The notes below the pieces were generated by a model. That model was not told the origin of the DNA and did no database searches. It saw nothing but the letters and a program-made list of their open reading frames with translations. Of a stretch of 64,000 nt of DNA, positions 47,881 to 60,500 are shown one piece after another. This DNA is from Aaosphaeria pasadenensis (Eukaryota; Ascomycota; Dothideomycetes; Pleosporales). Both the position numbers and the translations under genes were made by a program. The number at the start of each line of letters is the position of its first letter. Within the stretch, counting starts at the first letter, position 1. The DNA lies in contig JAKLMB010000002.1 in NCBI GenBank assembly GCA_022813625.1, positions 806,001 to 870,000 of the forward strand, written 5' to 3'.

Positions 47881-49087
47881 TTGAGATACCCATTGACATT
47901 TGCGAACATGTACAATCTGGCATTAACTATCTGACACGCACCAACCGCGCTCAATCCCAACCGACAAGACCCGGCGCGGGGACTGGACTTCGGAACCCCA
48001 TTTGCAAGCATCCTTTACGTTGATGGAGGCGGCTGGGAGGCTAGGCGACAACATTGAGCAAATTCATGCGGTCAAGGGACCACGGACCAGGGGATTCTGC
48101 CGCATGCTCCTCCGAAGCCTCTCCCCCCCTGTAACATTGAACGTCGTTATTATTTGTTGTTCGCTGTTAGAGTTACAAGGGATGGATGGAAGGTGTAAGG
48201 AGGACGGTTTGTAGATTACACCGGGATGGGAGACAGACTATTCAGCCAGGGAGATTGAGGGGGGGAAGGAGTACGGGGAAACATGAGTAACAATGGTCGA
48301 ACGTATGGCGAGACTTTTAATTCTTTTGATTACGGGGATATCCTACAAAGCCGAAAACACATTCAAACTCTTCAACTTCAGCTGCACTGCATTGACTCAA
48401 GATGGATTGACTCAGGATACAACTGCTGTATCATTGTGTGAGTCGAGATGGCAATGCAGCACGTGACCATGTATACGTTCGGATTTGGCCGAGTACAATG
48501 ACGTTTATGAGATGAATGATGCACTAATCGTAGATATATCGTATCTGAGGTTACTAAATGTACTGTGCCTCCTATGAGGGCTGTTCTCCCTTTGTTAAAT
48601 AGTGAGTTGGAAATTAGAGGGTGGTCGATTAGACAAGCTATAGAATGTTGTGGAGAGGGTTCGGAACAGAGCATGGAATCTTCTCCCTTGTTCTATCAAT
48701 TATTTCTATGATTCCTGTGTTTGTTTTTGCCATCATCTCGTAGCCAAGAACAGAATCGAAGCATGTATATACTACTATTTAGTGTTTAGATGTAAAGACA
48801 AGAGTTAGCGGGGCGGCGAATGCCAAGAGATCGGTGGAGGGCGAATTCCGACTGACAACAATTTTAGACAAGTTCAGTCATTAAATTTTTGATGACCCGG
48901 CCAGTCATTCACTATTAGCCAGTCATAGCCAGTCATAGTCAATAATTTACCTATTCACTGTACTACAGTACACAGTAATTGGTTGCACAAGTCCTATCCC
49001 GTTCTGTGTAGTGTAGGCAGTCAGTCATACTCGTACTCATAATAGGGCAAGGTAGTATGACTGAATAATTCACTGCCCTTTCTACTT
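47881..49087. other. Intergenic, CKA1 3' end to VAS1 promoter
   Basis: About 1.2 kb with no protein-like ORF. Contains short direct repeats of AGCCAGTCAT near 48901-48940 in the promoter half. Confidence 0.5.
48899..48942 (+). repeat. Short direct repeats, (A/G)(G)CCAGTCAT
   Basis: GGCCAGTCATTC, AGCCAGTCAT, AGCCAGTCATAGTC occur within 44 bases, about 150 bases before the long VAS1 start. May be a regulatory cluster; too short to say. Confidence 0.45.
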
Positions 49088-52000
49088 ATGCTGCCCCGCC
49101 GACGAGCGTTACCCCCGCGCTCCTACTCATCCTCCTACTACCACTACTACACACACACATCTCTTTTCTCCCAAACCAGACGCTCCCTACACCTGCGTCC
49201 CGCATACATCCAGCTTGTTCAATCGCAATTGAGCACACACAGCCCTGTTGCGGACGCACATCCACCCTCCTCCCGCCGTCCCCTCGTGCCCACCACACAT
49301 TTCCGACACACACAACCTCAACACCGACGCTTCACCACCGCCAGAATGGCGCTCAACGCCGCCTCCCACAATGCCACCGGCGAGCCCACAGGCCCCGTAA
49401 CGTCCGAGCCCCCCAAGGTGTCCCCAGAGACCAAGAACGACGTCCTCGCGGCCGCCTCGTCGGATCCCACAGGCCAATCCGCGCCCGGTAAAGATGGAGG
49501 CGACAGCGCGGCGCCTAAGAAGGTGAAGACGGAGAAGGAGCTCGAGAAGGAGAGGAAGAAGGCGGAGAAGGACGCCAAGTTCAAGGCGAAGAAGGCTGCG
49601 CAGAGCGCTGGAGGTGCTGCTGGCGCTGCGGGCGGCAAGGACGCCGCTGCGAAGCCGAAGAAAGAGAAGAAGAAGGAGGAGGCGCTGCCGGAGTACGTCG
49701 AGGAGACTAAGCCTGGCGAGAAGAAGATTCTCAAGTCGCTCGAGGATCCTCACCTCAAGGCGTATGTGCCGAAGGTTGTCGAGAGCGCTTGGGGTGCGTG
49801 GTGGTATGTTTTTTTCCTGTTCCCTGTTGGGGAATTTTGAGTGGGATTGAGAGTTCGGACTAATGATTCTGTGCGCAGGGAAAAGGAAGGCTTCTTCAAG
49901 CCTGAGTACAATGAGGAGCGCGCGAAGGCCGAGGGCAAGGGCAGCTTCGTCATTCCCATTCCTCCCCCCAACGTCACTGGAAAACTTCACTGCGGTACGT
50001 ATGCGCCGGGACATATAATTTCAGGCACATGGCAATTGGAACGGGACTGACAACTCTTAGGTCACGCTTTGGCTACCGCGCTGCAAGATGTCATGATCCG
50101 ATGGCATCGTATGCAGGGTTACCGTACCCTCTACCTCCCCGGCTGCGATCACGCAGGTATCTCCACACAGAACGTCGTCGAGAACATGCTCTGGCGAAAA
50201 AACAAGCAGACAAGACACGACCTCGGCCGACAGAAGTTTGTCGAGACTACGATGGAGTGGAAGAATGAGTACCATGATTCGATTGTCTCTGTGCTCAAGC
50301 GCCTTGGTGGTAGCTTCGACTGGGAGCGTGAGGCTTTCACCATGGGTATGTTTAACGTTTGCTTGTAGTGCTTTGAGATTTGGACTAACCTTTGCCCAGA
50401 CGAGAATCTCTCCGTCGCCGTTACTGAGACCTTCGTCCAGCTTCAAGAGGAGGGACTCATCTACCGTGCCAACCGTCTTGTCAACTGGTGCACACAATTG
50501 AACACCGCACTCTCGAACTTGGAGGTCGTCAACAAGGAATTGGCTGGCAGGACGCTCCTTGACGTGCCAGGCTATGAGCGCAAGGTCGAGTTCGGTGTGA
50601 TCACACATTTCAAGTACCCCATCGATGGAAGCTCAGAAACCGTCGAGGTTGCGACAACACGTCCCGAGACGATGTTGGGTGATACCGCCATTGCCGTCCA
50701 CCCCAACGACGAGCGCTACAAGCACCTCCACGGCAAGTTCGCCAAGCACCCCTTCGTCGACCGCTTGATCCCCATCATCGCCGACGACTATGTCGACCCC
50801 GAGTTCGGAACCGGTGCCGTCAAGATCACCCCCGCGCACGACCCTAACGATTTCGCCATCGGCCAGAGGCACAACCTGGAGTTCATTAACATCCTGACCG
50901 ACAACGGTTATCTCAACAAGAACACCGGATCTTTTGCTGGTCAGAAGCGTTTCGATGCCAGGTACTCCGTCGTCGAGAAATTGACCGAGCTTGGATTGTT
51001 CGTGAAGAAGGAGGACAACCCAATGAAGGTCCCTCTCTGCGAAAAGACCAAGGATGTCATTGAGCCTCTGCAGAAGCCTCAGTGGTGGTAAGTATTCACA
51101 TTTGTATTTTGGAGAATGAAGTTGATTCTGATTATCGTTTAGGATGCGAATGAAGGAGTTGGCCCAGCCTGCCATCGACGCTGTCCGCAACGGTGACATC
51201 AAGATCCGACCAGAGACATCTGAGCGCGTCTACTATCACTGGATGGAGAAGTGAGTTTCCAATACTGTTTTGATCCTGATCTACCTACTAAACTTATCCT
51301 AGCGTCAATGACTGGTGCTTGTCTCGACAGCTGTGGTGGGGCCACCAGATCCCAGCCTACTTCGTCAAGATCGAAGGTGAGGAGGGAGACCGCGCCGAGA
51401 ACGATCTCTGGATCACCGGCCGCACCGAGGAAGAGGCACACAAGAAGGCGGAGGAGAAGTTCAAGGGCAAGAAGTTCACCCTTGAGCGTGACGAGGACGT
51501 CCTCGACACATGGTTCTCGTCTGGTCTCTGGCCCTTCAGCACTTTGGGCTGGCCCAAGGAGACTCCCGACTTGAAGAACCTCTTCCCTACCTCCGTCCTC
51601 GAGACTGGTTGGGACATTCTCTTCTTCTGGGTTGCCAGGATGATCTTCCTGTCGCTCAAGCTGACTGGCAAGGTGCCGTTCAAGGAGGTCTACTGCCACT
51701 CGTTGATCAGAGATAGCGAGGGTAGGAAGATGAGCAAGTCTCTCGGAAACGTCATTGACCCGATTGGTATGTGCTTCTAACGTGTCTTCAAAATTTATGA
51801 ACAGCTACTAACTTCGGCTATAGACATCATGCAAGGTATCAGCCTCGCTGACCTCAACGCCAAACTCCGCACTGGTAACCTCGACCCCAAGGAGCTCAAG
51901 ACCGCCGAGAAATACCAGAAGACCTCCTTCCCTCAAGGCATCCCCGAGTGCGGTGCCGATGCCCTGAGACTGGCGCTCTGCGGTTACACCACTGGTGGCG

Positions 52001-53001
52001 GCGACATCAGCTTCGACGTTGCCGTCATCCACGGTTACCGACGATTCTGCAACAAGATGTACCAGGCCACCAAGTACGTCCTCGGTCGTCTCGGTGACTT
52101 CACCCCCCGCGCTGGCATCGAGAAGTCCGGCAACGAGACCCTCCCCGAGCGCTGGATCCTCCACAAGCTCACCACCGCGTCCAAGGAGATCAACACCCTC
52201 CTTCAGCAGCGCGACTTCTCCTCCGCAACCCAGGTCGCCTACAAGTACTTCCTCAACAGCCTCTGCGACGTCTTCATTGAGAACAGCAAGGCCATCCTCG
52301 AAGGCGGCTCCGACCAGGAGAAGGAGAGCACCAAGCAAACCCTCTACACCGCCCTCGAAGGCGGCCTCCTCATGCTCCACCCCTTCATGCCCTTCCTGAC
52401 CGAAGAGCTCTGGCAACGCATCCCCCGCCGCCAGCGCGACACCACGCCCTCCATCACCGTGGCCGTGTACCCGCAATTCATCTCCACCTTCTCGGATCCC
52501 TCCGCAGAAAAGGAATACGAGCTCCTCGTCGACTGCTCCAAGGGCCTCCGCTCCCTGACCTCCGAATACGCCATCAAAGACTCCGCAACCACCTTCATCC
52601 AGCCCCTCGACGACGCCACAACCACGATTCTCCAATCCCCAACCTCCCGCTCCTCCATCCTCTCCCTCGCCGGAAAGTCCATCTCCAACCTCACCATCCT
52701 CTCCCCCTCCGACGCCCAGCCCACCGGCTGCGCCGTGTACACCGTCGGCACGGCCGCCACCGTCTTCCTCGACGTCAAGGGCCGCATCGACATCGACAAG
52801 GAGATCGCCAAGGCCAAGGACCGCCTCAAGAAGGCGAACGAGACGGCGGAGAAGCAGAAGAAGATCATGGACCAGGCGTGGGAGGAGAAGGTGTCTGATG
52901 CCGTTAAGGAGACGGAGCGCGAGAGGCTGAAGGCAGCCGAGGTGGAGGGTAGGAATTGGGAGGCGAGTATTGAGCAGTTTGAGAGGCTGAAGCTTGAGTA
53001 G
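49088..53001 (+). CDS. VAS1: Valyl-tRNA synthetase, predicted mitochondrial and cytosolic forms
   Basis: 1184 residues from seven exons: 49088-49803, 49879-49994, 50061-50345, 50400-51087, 51143-51250, 51303-51766 and 51824-53001. Class I synthetase: GKLHCGHAL (HIGH motif, about 273-281), GRKMSKSLGNVIDP (KMSKS at 780-784), CDHAGISTQ, DTWFSSGLWPFSTLGWP and the CP1 editing domain (TTRPETMLGDTAIAV, DPEFGTGAVKITPAHDPNDF). The C-terminal coiled coil is present. The ATG at 49088 opens an Arg/Ser-rich, acid-free leader suited to mitochondrial import; a second in-frame ATG at 49346 (M87, MALNAASHN) starts a cytosolic form. Yeast VAS1 works this way from one gene. A Lys/Ala-rich linker at about residues 125-205 precedes the core. 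Confidence 0.95.
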
Positions 53002-53289
53002 AGGATGTTGATGGGAGGGAATTAGGAAAGATGGATGGGATGTTTTCGTACACTTGTGCTTGTCGTGAGATAGATAAGATAAGATGAGATAAAAAAGATT
53101 GTTATGTTTTTTTCAACGGGAAATATGTTTTCGAAGGAATATATGTGTGTTTCAAAACAGATGCATGTTCTCATCAACAATGATCATCACCACCACCAAC
53201 ATCCATCCCACACAACCCCTCCCCCCATATCGCTTTTCCATCAAATGGAAACAACGCACTCGCCAGCTCCATATGTCATCTTTCAGCAA
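53002..53289. other. VAS1 3' flank
   Basis: AT-rich 3' UTR-like sequence with GATAGATAAGATAAGATGAGATAAAA at 53071-53094; nothing coding. Confidence 0.5.
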
Positions 53290-56200
53290 TGTTTAAGCGG
53301 CCAACGCGCCCAGTCATACATCTTTGTTAGTAATTGTTCGAACGGCGCTGCCCCATCAGCTGCTGTGTATGATTGTTTTGTTGGATCCAAAACGACAACA
53401 TAAGATGCCTTGAAAGGAGATTAAAGCCACCGACGCGCCCAGTCATGTTTCCTGACTAATGTTAGGGTTTTCGAACGGCGCTCCCCCATTACTGCTCATC
53501 AATTGTGCTTTATTTGCCAAAAAACAATCACATGAGCGGTCATTCAAAGCAGCCAACGCGCCCAGTCATGCATCGTGTTGCTTGGTTGTTCGAACGGCAC
53601 TCTCCCATTGCTACCCATCAATTGTGCTTTATTCGCCACAAAACAATCACATATGCGGCCGTTCAAAGGCACCGACGCACCCAGTCATGCGTCATTAGGA
53701 TTACGGGTTTTCGAACGGCGCTCGCTCGTAGCTTCTTCCATGTGTTGTTTATTCGCCCCAACGGCCACATGTATGGGTTTGCGGTGAAGGTTTTTCCATG
53801 AGTAATGGACCCGGGAGTGTTATCATACGCTGAACACTCCAAAACTTGCTCATGCGTGTTCCATAAATGGATTTATTCGCCTCGACGACGGCCACATATA
53901 TGGTCATTCAAAGGCTCTGACATGTCCACTCATGTCACGACAATGTGCTTTGGAAACAGCGCTCGCTCATGAAACTTCCCTTATGATCCTTTTTTCGCCG
54001 CGACGGCCACATGGGACTCCTTCCAACGGGTTTGTTCTATGAAGTGCCTCCGCGCGAGTTGTCATACGCTGAACACTCCAAAGATTGCTCATGGCGTTTC
54101 CATCCCATATATTCAGCTCGACGGCAACATAAGTGGTCGTTCAAAGCTACCGACACGTCCACTCATGTTGTCACGACAATGTGCTTTCGAAACAGCGCTC
54201 CACCATCGTGTATTATATAAGACTTTGTTTGGCTCGACAGTCATATCATTAGGCTTAGTTGTGTTTTTACATGAATGAAGGGGCCAGTCGCGAGTTGTCA
54301 TGCTTCGGAATGCCTCACAGCTTTCTCATAAAGACGCCATATGGTTTTTTATTTGGCTTGACGACTACATGAGCGGTCATTTTAAAGGCACCGACACGTC
54401 CACTCTAATCGTCACGAAATTGAGCTTTCGAACAGCGCTCCACTATCATGTGTTGTATGTAATACTTTGTTCGGCTCGACAGTCATGATACCTCCTTTCG
54501 AGAATTTTTCTCCACAGGCGAGAACATGATGATAATTTGCATTCTCATTTTGCTGCGATTCGGGTTCTCATGTTGCCTCTCTCATTCGAAAGATGTTGTG
54601 GCGGGTCGGGCGGTCGGGCATGTATTGTCGGAAAAAGAAATTCGATGCTCATGAAGTTGTCCAAGTACAGCTTTCATTGCACCAACGGACACACGGTTGC
54701 ACTCAAGACAAGTTATCTCCCGTCAAATCGGCCGTGAGGTGTTGATCGAACATATGCCATTGATGTAGCCGGGCGTGTGTTTCCATGCCACGAAAAACTT
54801 CACAGCTTGCTCATGGTCGCATCATGAAATCCACTGTTTGCCTCGAGGGCCACATCGGTGGGATTTATGGTGAGTTTGTTTCATGAGTTAGGCAGTGATG
54901 TATAGTCGAAAGGACGCCATTGATGTAGTAGCTAGACGTGTTTCCATACGATGAGAAACTTCACTGCTTGCTCATGGGCGTATCATAAAATCTACTGTTC
55001 GCCTCGACGGCTCCATTCATGGAGCCAGGATAATGATTTTGACGATTGCTCATGGCGTCAGGATGTAATCTTTTATTCACCCTCAAGGGCATAAAGACTG
55101 ATAACAACGGTTTTTCCACAGCAAGGTCTCTGGGTGTGCATTTGAGGGAGGTGAGGGGTGAGGAGTGGACACATAAGTCGGGGGTTAATGAATCGTTGAT
55201 CTGGAAGCTGTGGTCGGACATGTGTTTGACAGTTTAGAGGTTGGAGATCATGTATGCGGAATTGGTGTTTGTTTTCTCGCGGCGCTCATGTATTTGACGG
55301 ATCCGGTTTTCTTCCATGCTTTTCGCAGGAAATCCCTCCAAGGAAGATGTGTGGTGTGAAGCACAGGTTGTGGACCATGACGGCTAGTAGTAGACCTTTG
55401 TTCGGAAATGTATTTTCGCAATCTATGGTTTGAAACTCATGACATGTTGATTTATGAACTTCGTTTTCTCGCGGTGGTCATTCAAGGGATGGTGGTGATT
55501 TTCCCATTGCACGGGTAGTTGGATATTCGCGAGCTACGATTGATTGATGTAGAAAGAAAGGAGTGGTGGTCGGACATGAGGCGATAATCATGGATCTTGC
55601 TCATGTGTTCTGTTTGGTGCTTTCTGATGTATGCATCTGTTTTCTCACAGTGGTCATTTGAATGCATACTGCATGTTTCTTGCGTACCAGATATATGAGA
55701 GTAACTTTTGGACGAGGTGGTGAATTAGTGATGAAGCAGGTCGACTCCCATTAAACTCCATCCACAGTTCGTATTGGAAATAAAGAGTGATATAGAGTTA
55801 TAGATGAGTCCCAGTCATAGCACCTCGATCATGCGTATTCTTGATTGGGACGTCGAATATTGTGCATGCTCTTCCGATATGTACAGTTATTATCTTCGCA
55901 GTGGTCATTTAGATGCATGCTCGATGATTTTCTTCTGTGCATATGGCAGGGTGGGCATTTGAAAGAGAAGCATGTGCGTGATCTTAGGCGATAGCTTGTA
56001 CGTCGTGATCGGGGATGTCGTGGCTGTGGTCAGACATAAAGTGCCAGTCGTCAATATTTGGAGCTCATGAGTTCCAGTTGAAACAATTGTTTCTTCGCGG
56101 TGGGTGTTTGAATGGGTGTTGAATGGGTTTTCCATAAGGTGTTTACAACATTGGTTACAGTTGTCTTGTTAGTGTATTTGGATGTGAATCTTTGATCGAC

Positions 56201-57550
56201 CAAATGCACAGGCTGTGCTTTCCCATATCCATGTAGGTGTCTAGCTTTCTCAATTCTTGTAAGTATCTCATGGCTTTGCGATGTTGTTTTCTTTCGTCAT
56301 TTGCATCAATGTCGAAATGTCTTTTCAGCGCGAAGACATCATTCAGAGTGAAGTAAGTCTTTTTGGTATGATTTTGCATGTAGAGCCTTATTGAACATTT
56401 ACTTACGTAGATGTTGTGGGCAATAGTTGGTGGATGCAGGAGGCGTGCCCGGACATCGTGCGATAATCTCGAATGTTGTAGCTCTCTCATGGGTTAGCTG
56501 TATAGTAGTCGTTAGCACCGTGGTGATGTGGGTGAATATCGAAAAGCTCTTCCAGTGCGAAGACATCAATGGGGTCGATATCTTCTTTTCGGTGTCTTGC
56601 ATGAGGACTTTGATGGAGGGGACGCATTGGCTGGTGTTTCATTCACGATTGATGTGAAGAGCGCAGCCGGACATGTATTGTGACAAGGAGATATTTAAAA
56701 CTCGCTCATGAAATTCTAGACGTAGCATTTGTTCAGCCAGCGGTCATGTATAGCAGGAATCAAGAATTTCTTTCTAAAGAGTTGGTAGGTTTTTACAGTA
56801 AAAGGGAGTGCGTGAAGTTCGGCCATAGGTCGTGCTCTAAGATTGCTTGATGTGTTTGATGCGAACGGTATGGCCGGACATGTGTTATCGCAATCGAAAT
56901 TTGAGGTTCATCGAGTTTCAATGCAGTGTTTATTTCCCCGAGCAGCCATTTAGCTGGTGACAAGTGTTCTTCCATGCTTATGGCAGATCCCGCGTTGAGG
57001 AAGGTGTTGGATACTAAGCTATAAGTAGTGCTTAATGATCGATAGAGACCATCAATGTGGTCAGTGATATGTTGTCACAATCCAGGGTTCGAAGCTTGCT
57101 CATGGGTTTCTAGTGTGTCTCCCTTTGGCACAGCGGTCATATGAAGACGTATCAAAGGATTTGATTTCTTCCATACTTATAGGGAAGTGCGTTGAGGAAG
57201 GTCTAGGAAATTGACACATGGGTTATAGGCCATGATGTAATTGATGTGAAAGGTGCAGCCGGACATGTGTTGTCACAGTCAAACATTAAAGCAGGTTAAA
57301 CGTTGATTTGAGCATCTATTCGCCCTGGCGGTCATCTGGCCTAGTGTCGTTGAATTTTTCTCAGAGCGAGAACATTGGCTTTCAACCAACCTTTCGAGAG
57401 TTAGAAACAAGCTGGGCGTCATAGACATCACAAAATAGTACTATCGAGGACGAGAATGAGAAGAAGCTGTTGATACGGTCGGACATGTGTTATCGCACTT
57501 CAGCAATTTAAGCTCCGAGCTCGCTCTTCTTTTTCGGCCGTGCCATCTGT
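53290..57550. repeat. Diverged tandem repeat array
   Basis: A 4.3-kb region of old tandem repeats. Cores recur: (C)CAACGCGCCCAGTCAT and relatives begin at 53301, 53430, 53553, 53672 and, as GACACGTCCACTCAT, near 53916, 54150 and 54391 (spacings about 129, 123, 119, then 234-244). TTCGAACGGCGCT precedes them, and TTCGCC..CGGCCACAT..GGTCATTCAAAGG lies between. From 54.7 kb the unit changes: GTGTTTCCAT..AACTTCAC.GCTTGCTCATGG at about 54777 and 54938 (161 apart), then CGGTGGTCATTTGAATGCAT and CCGGACATGTGTTGTCAC words about every 190-220 bases to 57.5 kb. Copies are 60-85 percent alike by eye. No RNA gene or protein is evident; short ORFs here are chance. Confidence 0.75.
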
Positions 57551-60500
57551 TTCTGGTGGTGGAAGTATATGAAGAATCCTCTCCCAGAAAACAATAGCGC
57601 TTTTACCGGCAGATCTTTGTTAATGCCTTTCAGGGTCTCTCATTGAATCCTAGTCCGTAGCCAGTCGTTCGCAGCAGTTCCAACTCGAATAAATTTCAGG
57701 GAGGTCAAAAGGCATTGTCCTTGGGGGCCGCGATTTGTTGTTCGTTCACATGAAGCTGTGAACTCTATGCCTATGGCCAACTGGTTGTGAAATTTGTCTT
57801 CGCCCTAGGGCTCATATGACTGGGTTTCGAAAGTTTCCTCCTATCATAATTTTGCTCTTGTTAGGGTAACAGAGCCGTGATCATGTGTTGTACATGCAAA
57901 GTTTTCAATCTCCTTTCGAAAAGGGCATATGTCACCGGGGCGTTCGTGTTTGTCTTGGTTCCAACATGACAACATGGTTGATGCGAAGGAAGGTTTGGTG
58001 GTGGGTGTGGGTACGGAGAGAGGTTTGATTCTCATTTATTGCAAGCTCCCTAGTTTTGTTCTCCCAGTTCTTCTCATGTATCATCTGAATGGCTACTGTT
58101 CGATTGTTTCATGGCTTGGACCTAGGTCTAGTCTTCCCATGTCTTCGTGAATTTCGAATTTTGGGTTTGACTTCTCATTACTTGGGTGCTTTCGATTTAT
58201 GCTTACTTTCGAATGTCTTTTCGCTCAATTATTTCCTACGGCTTTATTCGTTTTCTTCTCCCCTAGTCCACTCTTTCTGCTTGATCATTTCTAGGTCATG
58301 TGTCGTCGTCTTTTCATATCTTCGTGAATTCCGAAATCATGTTCCCCTCATGCGTAGCTTGCTTTAACTTCTTTGATTTTTTTCACTCTTCCCATATAAT
58401 CGTCGTTTTCAACGTATGTTTCTTCTCTTCTCATTTTCTGTAATGTCTTGCTGCATTTGTTCCCTCGCATCGTCGGTTCAGGACTGGAACCGCCACGCGC
58501 GGACATAGAATAGCAATCTTCGTGTTTTTTATCTTTTCCTGAATTTTCGTTTCCCATTATCACACCCTCAAGGGTGGCTTCATGAAAAAGCTCCACATTT
58601 TGTTTTTCGTAGTCGCTTTTCTACAGCACAGATCATTTTCCGGTGTTGCTTTCATTTTGTGACGCCATCTTTAGGGTTACATCAACTTCCCGGCCCATCA
58701 AGCTGATGGAGTAAAACCGAGGAAAGCCTTTTCACATTGAACGTGTTGCATTGAGTTGTGGAAGCCCATGAAACAAATTTTCATGTACTCTTGTTCTCAG
58801 TGTGAATTGATTGTCCTTTCGGGCGGTTGATTTCATGTATTAGGAATTGGTAGAATATGAGAGGCCGTCAACTACTGCCATCGCCTTTGCTCCGCGCGTG
58901 GATCGTATTTGAATCATCCACAGCACAGATCATACCCTGTCAACCAAAACTTTTCTTCAGAGAATTAAGCTGTTTTGCAGGAATCCTGGCGAACACGCGC
59001 AACATATCACGAAGGTATCCCATCTTCGCATCTTTTTTTAGCAGACATGTTTCGAAATTCCCAGGACTTGGGGGATTCATGAATATGAGGAAGACGATAA
59101 TTTTTCGTCCCCGCTACTCCACAGAGTCGCTCATCGCCGATTTTCGTCTTGCTTCTTTTGTAATGTTGAAACCCCTCACAGCGAAGGAGTCGAGAAAACC
59201 CACACATAACTATCGCGAGGGTGTCTTTTCGCAAGAACTGGCTCTTCCAATTCCCGAATTCACTTTCTCCCATACTGGGGGGGGCACTGTAGGCGGAGGG
59301 AAGTGATGCGGCACGTACTCACTCCAGAGGACAGATCTTAGCTTGCATAGCCCGGTGCCGGGGCTTTGAAATGAAGTTCCCTCCAAGTAGGCTGGCCGCA
59401 TGGGAAGGAGATATTCCACATTTTTAACTGCATATTTCACAGAACCCTTTATGGCACAGGACGTCATGGTTTTAATTGCCATGGAGTCAAATGACATGAC
59501 GAACATGTTCAAGAAACGAGGACGTCCCTTTTATCTTCTTTGGAGCTCCGATACTCAAGAGGAAGGAATTGGGAGGTCAAACGCGTGAATGACAGCAAGG
59601 TTTTCTAAATGTTTAAAGAAAGGCGTTGTAGAAGTTGGATTATGAAATGAGAGAACTTCCATCATAATTGTTTGGCTAGCTTTTCTGATGGGTGAATGTT
59701 GGCGGATGACAGAAGCGGCAAGAACATGCATTGTAAAAAGTTCTTGTTGCACCGACAATCGATGGGGATGACAAAAGTTTGAACCGAGAGGTCTTAGGTC
59801 ATATACTCATTGAAATGGTGTTGGTGACATTCTGTAGGAGCTAAAGTGTATGTGTGTTGTTACTACATGGGGTTTAGAGGTTTGTAAGAAAATCGAATGC
59901 GTCCTTGCTGTCCTAGCCTTTGACGGAAGGGTTCATGGTCATTGAATTGAGAACTGGAGACTTTTCGTCATTAATGATCATGTCTTGTGGCCTATTGGAT
60001 GACGGAGAAATACAATGGAGGCAGGAAGTACCACATCGAATGTTCAGTGTGTACTTATTTGCCCGCCACATGTCACGGATTTGGGTAGAAGGCTGGGTAT
60101 GAAATCCAAGTGTGCCGATGATCACAACAGGTTCGGTTCATGTCATCTGGCAAGCGTAACAAGGAAAAGGAGATATTGATATCATTTGATACAAATATGA
60201 GTTTCGTGGCCCTTTTCTTGCCTTCTTTTTCGACAAAGTGGTCGTAGGCGTTCGCTCGGTGGGCTTTCCCGGCATAGGCAAATGTAATCAGGCCAAGCAA
60301 GACGAGCATTGTGTGCTTGTTTCCCCGCTGGTCATGATTATTCTCAAGCTTTCGTTTTGAATCGAAGTAAGAATCTATCTCTTCCACTTCCGCATCGGTG
60401 AGCATCAGGAGTTTCTTTGAAACTGTTTCGTCGGTACGCTGGGGTGATGGCTTAGTGTGTCTGCATGTGTTGTCGACCCCAGCGTGTAGAAGAGTCATTA

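Noticed and set aside
49187..50014. 275-residue minus-strand frame over the VAS1 5' end
   Set aside because: Leu/Arg-rich antisense of the Lys/Glu-rich linker; crosses real VAS1 introns.
53290..57550. CRISPR-like array
   Set aside because: Units are long, diverged and without distinct spacers, and the host is a fungus.
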